From Metallyticus violacea (taxonomy: Eukaryota > Arthropoda > Insecta > Mantodea > Metallyticidae), in contig CM060846.1 in NCBI GenBank assembly GCA_030762175.1, forward strand, positions 177,817,041-177,881,040: DNA of 64,000 nt. Direction: 5' to 3'. A program made the position numbers and the translations under genes. Positions 57,943 to 64,000 of this stretch are shown in pieces. Position 1 is the first letter of the stretch. Each line of letters opens with the position of its first letter. Below the pieces are notes generated by a model. That model worked only from the letters and a program-made list of their open reading frames with translations, did not search any database and had not been told where the DNA came from.

Positions 57943-58215
57943 ACCGCCACGGGTGGCCGAGGTCGTTAAGTCTCGGACTCGTGAGCGGGAGGTCTGGGTT
58001 CGAATACCGCCAGGACCGTCCTTCCTGACTGAGGTTTTTTCCAGGTTTTCCTCAATCCTCATTAATGGCAAATGCCGGGGAGGTACCCTAAACTTAGGCC
58101 TGGAACGATTCCTTCCATAAAATCCTTTCCCAATATATCATTTCATCTAATGTATCATCAATGTCCATCGCCTGTGGTGCCTCTGTAGCAAAAACGGGCG
58201 TTAAACACTTTTCAT
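57943..58215 (+). repeat. SINE B, full-length copy with 12-bp target-site duplication
   Basis: Reference copy. TTGATCGGTTAA flanks it on both sides (57931-57942 and 58216-58227). The head GGGTGGCCGAGGTCGTTAAG has box A and GGGTTCGAATACC is box B; a tRNA of Ser or Leu type is a likely source. The body includes TGAGGTTTTTTCCAGGTTTT and GGCAAATGCCGGGGAGGTAC. The tail GCCTGTGGTGCCTCTGTAGC, then AAAAACGGGCGTTAAACACT can fold: GCCTGT pairs with ACGGGC (one G-T pair). It lies inside the R1-like gene in the opposite sense, so it arrived later. Confidence 0.92.
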
Positions 58216-59250
58216 TTGATCGGTTAACACTCTTGAATGTTTGTGAACTCTAAAGATCCTTGCGTTAGGAATGTTACTTGGCCTTGGAATTTTTGGTTTG
58301 AGTTCAATGGACAAGGTTGGTTTTGGTTTAGATTTAGGTGTTATACCTAGCTGTTTTATAAAAGTGCCGAATGCATTAGCTCCCTGATTACAACTTTTAG
58401 TTTTATGTGTGTTTTTTTTCACGGAGGATATTCGGCTTTGGGTGTTTTAGCAGGATGGTTTGGCATTGAAGAAAAGATGGGTTTTTAGGTTCGTTATTTG
58501 GAATATATTTGGAACAGTATATACTACCTGGTCTGATTTGCGCATTGCAGTTAGGCGAGCTTTGATTTATATCAAAAATAATTCCGCCATAACACAATGG
58601 AAATGTTTATACACTTCGTTAAAGTTCAAATTATCATTTCTTATTTCCAAACTCCGTTATTTAATTCGGCTCGAGTAATGTTTTGTGATTTTCAATCGAT
58701 GCGGTAGATAGCGTCTGGTACAGGAAAAATTGTGGAGTCGCTGTTTCGTGTAACTTGTGCGTGACGTGCCACAAGGCAGCTGTTAAAGTTCTTCGCTCTT
58801 CCAGTCGACTGAACTGTAACTTGACGTCAAAGTCTCCATATATGTGGTTTACATCTGGAATCTTCAGCAGTAATTGGAGTTGAATGAAATCGTACTTCGT
58901 TTAAGATTAGCTTTCAATTATAGTTTATTTTATTTTTATTGTTGCTATCTTCTTCCTCTTTCCCTTCTTCTGTATTATCGTTTTTGTCTCTCTTCGAATA
59001 TATTCAAAATCACTATTGTACTCATTGTCCTCTACGGTGGTTGTTTTTGATTTTCTGCCATCTTTGAAGTTTTTGGTTCTATTTGATCATAGCAAGTTTA
59101 AATAAAATTACTACGCGCCTTCTTTTGTGGATCAACCTGTTCTTCGCCTTCTTCTGTTTCTGTTTCTTCTTCTTCTCTATCGGATTTCTCTTCCTCCTCT
59201 GTATTTAACTCTTCTTGTAATAAGGCATCATAGCCTACCTATATTTTTTT

Positions 59251-60560
59251 CGTAAATCCCGAGGTCGCTATCAATTTTGTGGATACGTAATTTTGGCGGT
59301 AGGATTGGTTTATTATTTAATATTTCCTCCTAATTTTATGTGCTTTTATTTACCAAAAATTCTCCTGTGGGTTCCTTTGCCGTCTGTGTCTGGATCTCGG
59401 CGGGATGTATTATGTTTTTTATGTTATTTTATGTTCTATGTTTCTATAACTTTTATTTTATCCTATTGCGAGTGTTTTTTCTTTTCTTTTATGTTTCTAG
59501 ATTTTTAATTCGATTACGTCTTTATCCATAATCGGTACTGGTGATAATTCTTTCCCACATCAGTTCGTAGGTGTGACAATTATATTTTTCCCATTACAAG
59601 TAATGGAAGTGGGTTGTTGGTCTTTTTTTCTTTTTTTGAGCAATCGTTAGTTCGTGTTCCTCTTCACCTATATGACAATAGTCTTTTTTTTTTCTTTGTT
59701 GCAAATTTAGCCATGTGTTTAAAATCGTAATTTTTAAGGAATTACCTACTGAAATAAAGTCATTTGTGGAACTGAAAACCGATAAATATCCTGCCTCTTG
59801 GAATGACACAATTTCTCAATTTGGCGGATAGCTCCACCACCTGGTGAACATTTGCTGTTTCTATGTCCAGTTTTAAACCTAACTTGAATTTCTTATCAAA
59901 TTTTCTTTGGAGATTCTTTTTTGAAAATTTGGTTGTACAAATTCTCTCAGTTCTTCTTCCTCGACACCTGTTAATATATTGTACACAATTATAACAGGGT
60001 TCCTCTTCTTTGGTTGTTCCATTTTGAGATTATTCCCTTTAAGATTTGCACTTTTTATTGCATTATTTACCTATTCTTCTGTTTCAGTTTCCATTATTAC
60101 ATTTTCCTGTGGTGTTTTTATGCTACAGGTTTTATTTTTTCCTAAGCAGATTTAAGGTTTTGCGTTATTATGTTTAGCAATGCTCTGGGGTCAGAAGTCT
60201 TGCTAGATGAAATAAAAGGATTTGCTACTTTAGTTCTGTTTGAAATTATGCAATCTACTCTGACAGTACTGGTGCTCTGATGACTTGAGCAAATGTTCTT
60301 ATTGGTTCTGGGTTCTTCTCCTCAAAAAGTTCTTGGGCAGTTTCGCTTTAGCCTTTGATTTCTCTCCTTCAATTTTAACCAGTTCATAATTTTTTTTAAA
60401 CTTTGCTAGTAGAAGCTTCCTTCTTATTTTGACTTTCTCTTTCTTTTTTTCTATAAGTGTATTCAGCTCTGTTATTAGATCTGCAAATGTTTCTTTGGTC
60501 TCCAATTCAATAACTTGTTTTTCTTCTTCTTTCTTTAATAACTGACTTTCCATCCCTTCC
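59251..60560 (-). pseudogene. R1-like LINE ORF1, decayed
   Basis: Starts on the minus strand near 60553: an 84-codon Lys/Glu-rich, probably coiled-coil N-terminus (MESQLLKKEEEKQ). After frame breaks, KRNPVIIVYNILTGVEEEEL near 60030 matches the conserved RPxIxIYxVPxxxxEEEL fold. In a shifted frame RNCVIPRGRIFIGF near 59800 matches RxxLLxxGRxFIGW and DFKHMAKFA near 59715 the first zinc knuckle (FGHxAKxC), its Cys residues mostly lost. It then becomes acidic: LNTEEEEKSDREEEETETEE near 59200. The gene would make an RNA-binding particle protein. Clearly broken. Confidence 0.65.
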
Positions 60561-62339
60561 TTGCTTTGCCCTATCTCTCCCCTTTCCTTTCTAGTGATCT
60601 ACTTAACGAGTGACTAGGTAAGAACAAGTCTCTCGCCCCCAGTCTTCATTTATGAAGGGGAACACATCCAAAATACCCTTCTAAGCAAAGTAAAAGGGAT
60701 TTTGTAATATGCTGTGCGTGAAACCCTACTGGAAATACCAAATTTTATAACGACGGCGGTAGTGTATATCCCTTTCCCAACAGTCTTTATTGCAGGTTGC
60801 TGCATTAACGACATTCAGCGGCAGGTAGTCCCGTGACATCAGTGTACTTTAGTAACATGCATAGCTGCATTACCGACAATATTTTTAACGACTTTTAATG
60901 CTATGCATTTCCTGTGACAAAGAAAGTCGGGAAATGTGCATCATTTTTTCTTGTTATTCCTGTCTTAAAGGGTTTTACTGTAGCGATGTTTTGCAATTTC
61001 AAGTTTTATCCTCCGTGTTGATTGGGACATTTGTTTTTAATTCAATGACTGAAATTTGTTGACTTTCAAAGATTTGGGGGGCGGAAATTTGTTCATAGTG
61101 GAATTTTTTGTTTATTTTTGTAAGGTACGCATAATTTTGGTCGATGTTGTAAATTTATTTATTAATTACGAGTTGCGTTTGACTTTTAATATGAAAAAGT
61201 GCAAAATATTGTAATTATCATAAATACGTTAATGACCTGAATAACCTATTTCCAATTTTCCAACAATTCATATATGTATGTTTACGGTGTATTAATTCTT
61301 TAAATCATATAGGATATAAGGGCAGTCCAAAAAGCTACAGTTCCTTAAATAATATTGATTTATACTTAATATATTTAATAAAAATAAAAATTGTAATACA
61401 CATAATATATGCTTTAACTAAAATAGAAGTTACATATTTACAAATGTTAACAAAGAGCATATAAAATGTAAGAGCTTGTTACATGCAATATTTCTATAAA
61501 ACTTACTACCCTTGAAAAGGAGCAGAAATTACATTTTCGAATTAATGCAAACACATGTCCACTATGCGCCATCTCAAAGGAATAATTTTCATTTTTTAAG
61601 ACAACGTGCATGTTGTCAAAAGAATGATACGCTCAGACATACTGTCTGCAAAAATTTTAGCAAGGAGGTATATATAAAAGAAATTATTGTATTACTCGCT
61701 GAAAAAGGGCGAGAATTTACTGCAAACACAAGTTAGATTTAGCAGTATCTTTGTTTCACTGGAATATAGCCTCATAAATACTGCTTCCAAACATCTTAAA
61801 TAACAGTTTAATAAATTAGCAACACAATTTCCATTTCGTGCTTTTCTATCACCACCATTATTACTTATATTACTTTTCCAATTCAAAGCGCATTACACAC
61901 ATTGTAGCATGTGCTCATTTCAGGCGGGAGAGGGTAAAAAATTACCTATTATACACCAGTTTCCACACCTGATCCAAGTCTTTACAGTTATGTTGTGAAT
62001 GGAACGTATTAAAGGAAAATGAGGCGAAGAAAGGCAGCATGAAAAAATAAAAGGGGGAAGGAAAAAAATGCTAAATACTGACTATTAAAAATTACAAATG
62101 CTACTATAATATAGAACGATAAACGGTATCGGTTTTCATTGATCATGCTGTTCGTTTCCCACTGTTTATTGATATTTGTGATTAGACGATTTATAACATT
62201 TGTCCGTTTAAAACTCGCAGTGGTTACCTTTGTTACTTCGGAGGATACGGCTAGGGGCTTCCCAGTGCTTCTGCTCCATTAGATAGTCACGCACGGTAAT
62301 CGATACAGCTAATAGCTAACAGTCCTAGACAGAAAGAAT
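60561..62339. other. No recognised features
   Basis: The first 200-300 bases may be the leader of the R1-like element. The plus-strand frame at 61512-61736 has a His/Arg/Cys-rich peptide that I do not recognise. No SINE or RNA gene seen. Confidence 0.35.
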
Positions 62340-62530
62340 TTACGAAACAGTTTCCTCACTAAACAGAAGGATCTTTTGCTACTGCTTATAGCAGCAGCTG
62401 TACCTGTTACTGTTTCTCACTCTCACTATGACATGTTGCTTTGAAACAGCTGCAACAGGATGTTTCACGAAACAGTTTCGTTACTAAACAGTTTTGATTG
62501 AGAAACTGTTTCAAAGTAGCTGTTGTGTTT
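62340..62530. repeat. Cluster of GAAACAGTTTC-like words
   Basis: CGAAACAGTTTC occurs at about 62342 and 62467, each followed within a few bases by ACTAAACAG; GAAACTGTTTC, its complement, at about 62500; and related TTGAAACAGCTGCAAC near 62439. The word is a near-palindrome. The direct and inverted arrangement suggests the end of an unknown transposon or a short regulatory array. I cannot choose. Confidence 0.6.
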
Positions 62531-62874
62531 TTATTGAATTTTGTTTTTGTTTCGTTTTTATTTATTTTTTGTCCCATCTGTAATACAAACCTCATTGAGC
62601 GGAAAAGCCTGTGCAAGCACAACTTTCAGTAACAATCAGTAAGTCGACGGAGCCCGAGCTAGAATTAGCCCCAATACAGTTGGCCTATATTATGCTATTT
62701 TATATTTTTCGTAACAGAATGTTATAGTAGCAGAGACCTAAAAATTAATTTTCGCGTCGTAACAATGATTTTGCATCTTAAAAAGATTAAGGAGGTTGTT
62801 TTGCAATTTTTGCATAAATAAAATGTTTTTCGATAATCATGTGGCATTTTAACTCATTTTAATGTCATCCTTGT

Positions 62875-63035
62875 ATATTGTAATGAAAATGTTTTTACAT
62901 AAAAATTTTTTTCATAATAACAATATTTTTGTATAACTACAATATTGTTTGCATAAATACGTTTATGCATAATTACAACTATTTTTGCACAATTACAATT
63001 ATTTTTGCATAATTACAATATTTTTGCACATTGAA
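62875..63035. repeat. Degenerate short tandem repeat, period about 20-23 bp
   Basis: At least six diverged repeats of TTTTTGCATAATTACAA with spacers. The last three are closest to each other. Confidence 0.85.
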
Positions 63036-64000
63036 AGGGGGATGCAACGCGTAACTGAGAAGTATTTTAACGATATTTACCAAATTAATGCTCTTTCCAT
63101 AAACGCCAATCTTTAAAAGTCGACATTAAATAAAATAAAACCCGGAATGTCCCCCCAACAGATCCTCTCAGCCCATAATTTACCCACTAAGGGTAAAAAA
63201 TTGAATTCCGAAATACGCCACAGTAATAAGACAGTAAATCTGGTAAACAGACTGCGTGAAAAACGAAAATTCCATTCCCCCATCCCCACTCCCTATAAAT
63301 TAAAAATGGCCCATACATAGGGAATCTTTCCTGCAGGAATGCATAATACTGAAGGTCGGTAAAAAGCTACAACATTTCGGTAATGCAGCTACCCATGATA
63401 ATTCAATGCAGGTAAACCAGGATCCTGCAGTGGGTATAGTTGGAAAACGGATATACACTAATGACTTCGGTATGTTATTATTCGCCGCAGTATGCCAAAT
63501 GATTGGTAGGCCCGTGCACCTGATGTCATAGATCGCTACACAGTAGCCCATAACTCGTTCCCATATTCTCCGTGTATTATTTCTATCCATAAGAATTTAA
63601 TATTGTATTTCTAAAACTATTTATCACGTAATTATGGACCCTCTTCACTTTTATACTTATTAGATGCGCTCTTTTGGTATCTCACACTGGTGTATAATCT
63701 TACAACTTATCTGTAAAACTTGACTCAAACAGGAGCTTCAATTCTCTCTTACACTCCGATGGGTAACCAAAGTGTCGAATATAAGTGAAAATGAATATAC
63801 TTGTGAACTTCAAAGAGAGCAATCCAAATAATTTTAATGTTAGTCAGAATTACTTTACAATTTGATCATTCCAACATTACACTCCACCGCGCAATTTTAC
63901 CAACATGACTTCTTTTGAAAATTTATAGTTCTCACTAAGAATTGCGCACCTTTTGATCATTTATGTGTTTTATGTATAATTAGTAAAATAATGCTAGTAC
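63036..64000. other. No recognised features
   Basis: A 96-codon minus-strand frame at 63300-63590 lies in a patch with less A and T than its neighbours. The peptide has Cys and Trp but no motif I know. The rest is short frames. Confidence 0.35.

Larger units (their letters stand above)
54880..59250 (-). pseudogene. R1-like LINE polymerase gene (ORF2), decayed
   Basis: Minus-strand reading from about 59250 down. The endonuclease part (about 57300-59250) is too worn to place its active site. From 56600: KNKAARPDGI, then LIRLFNDCVWKGRF and SAYKDPKEPKSHRPICLLNT with LGKILELL near 56390 match the start of the reverse transcriptase (KAPGPDGI, LFNxCLxxGxFPxxWK, PxSYRPICLLPxxGKxLE). SCFRKGKLAQEAIHK near 56265 follows. 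LIDISGVFNNLWWPVLFERL near 56180 carries the motif (LDISGAFDNVWW) whose catalytic Asp is now Asn. Then GYPQASIL near 56010 (family GCPQGSVL) and an EAKYFRIYLYEKFNLRKHTE word near 55690 (family VKYLGVxLDxxLNFRxH). The WW after the catalytic word is typical of the R1 group. Interrupted by stops, frameshifts, an ATT tract at 56676-56740 and a SINE B at 57943-58215. Confidence 0.75.

Overview
This is a stretch of AT-rich, intron- and repeat-laden nuclear DNA from an animal, most likely an invertebrate and probably an arthropod. I reach this from the transposon mix: protein-primed DNA polymerase B (Polinton-type) fragments, an I-like LINE, R1-like and RTE-like LINE remains, several Tc1/mariner-type DDE transposases, hAT, piggyBac and Mutator-like remains, and many tRNA-derived SINEs. 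There is also a great abundance of trinucleotide microsatellites. No host gene, rRNA or functional tRNA gene could be identified with confidence; the species cannot be named from the sequence alone.

Layout. 1-4 kb: the palm half of a decayed Polinton-type PolB, a SINE, and the 3' part of an RTE-like reverse transcriptase. 4-20 kb: mostly featureless AT-rich DNA with SINEs of several families, a Mutator-like remnant near 9 kb and microsatellites, ending in a 460-bp TTA/TAG array near 19 kb. 20-40 kb: a graveyard of cut-and-paste DNA transposons (Tc1-like elements with inverted repeats at 20.9-22.0 and 30.1-31.2 kb, DDE pseudogenes at 25.9-27.0 and 37.0-37.6 kb, hAT at 32.1-33.5 kb, piggyBac at 38.4-39.3 kb) with SINEs and a three-unit tandem repeat. 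40-43.7 kb: SINE pieces and two tandem arrays. 43.8-49.7 kb: an almost intact, full-length I-like LINE with a 12-bp target-site duplication and a single frameshift. 50-54 kb: tandem duplications and the N-terminal plus exonuclease half of a second PolB. 54.9-60.6 kb, minus strand: a decayed R1-like LINE interrupted by a full-length SINE. 60.6-64 kb: no recognised gene, two short repeat clusters.

How the parts work together. The most informative relationship is between the LINE at 43.8-49.7 kb and the most abundant SINE family (called SINE A here). Both end in the same kind of short 3' hairpin (a six-pair GC-rich stem around a loop beginning TRATGACCT, then an A-rich tail), with a compensatory base change in the stem. 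This suggests SINE A is, or was, copied by an I-like LINE. Two minimal SINE A copies (about 45-48 bp, only the tail) start at the same place, just inside that hairpin, as expected if reverse transcription stopped at the stem. A second SINE family (SINE B) ends in a different possible hairpin. All DNA-transposon genes seen are broken. The only elements that look young are the I-like LINE, some SINE copies with clear target duplications, and perhaps the right-hand PolB, which keeps one reading frame for hundreds of bases with only nonsense changes.

Limits: all identifications come from reading motifs by eye in translated sequence; no alignments or searches were run, and boundaries of decayed elements are approximate.
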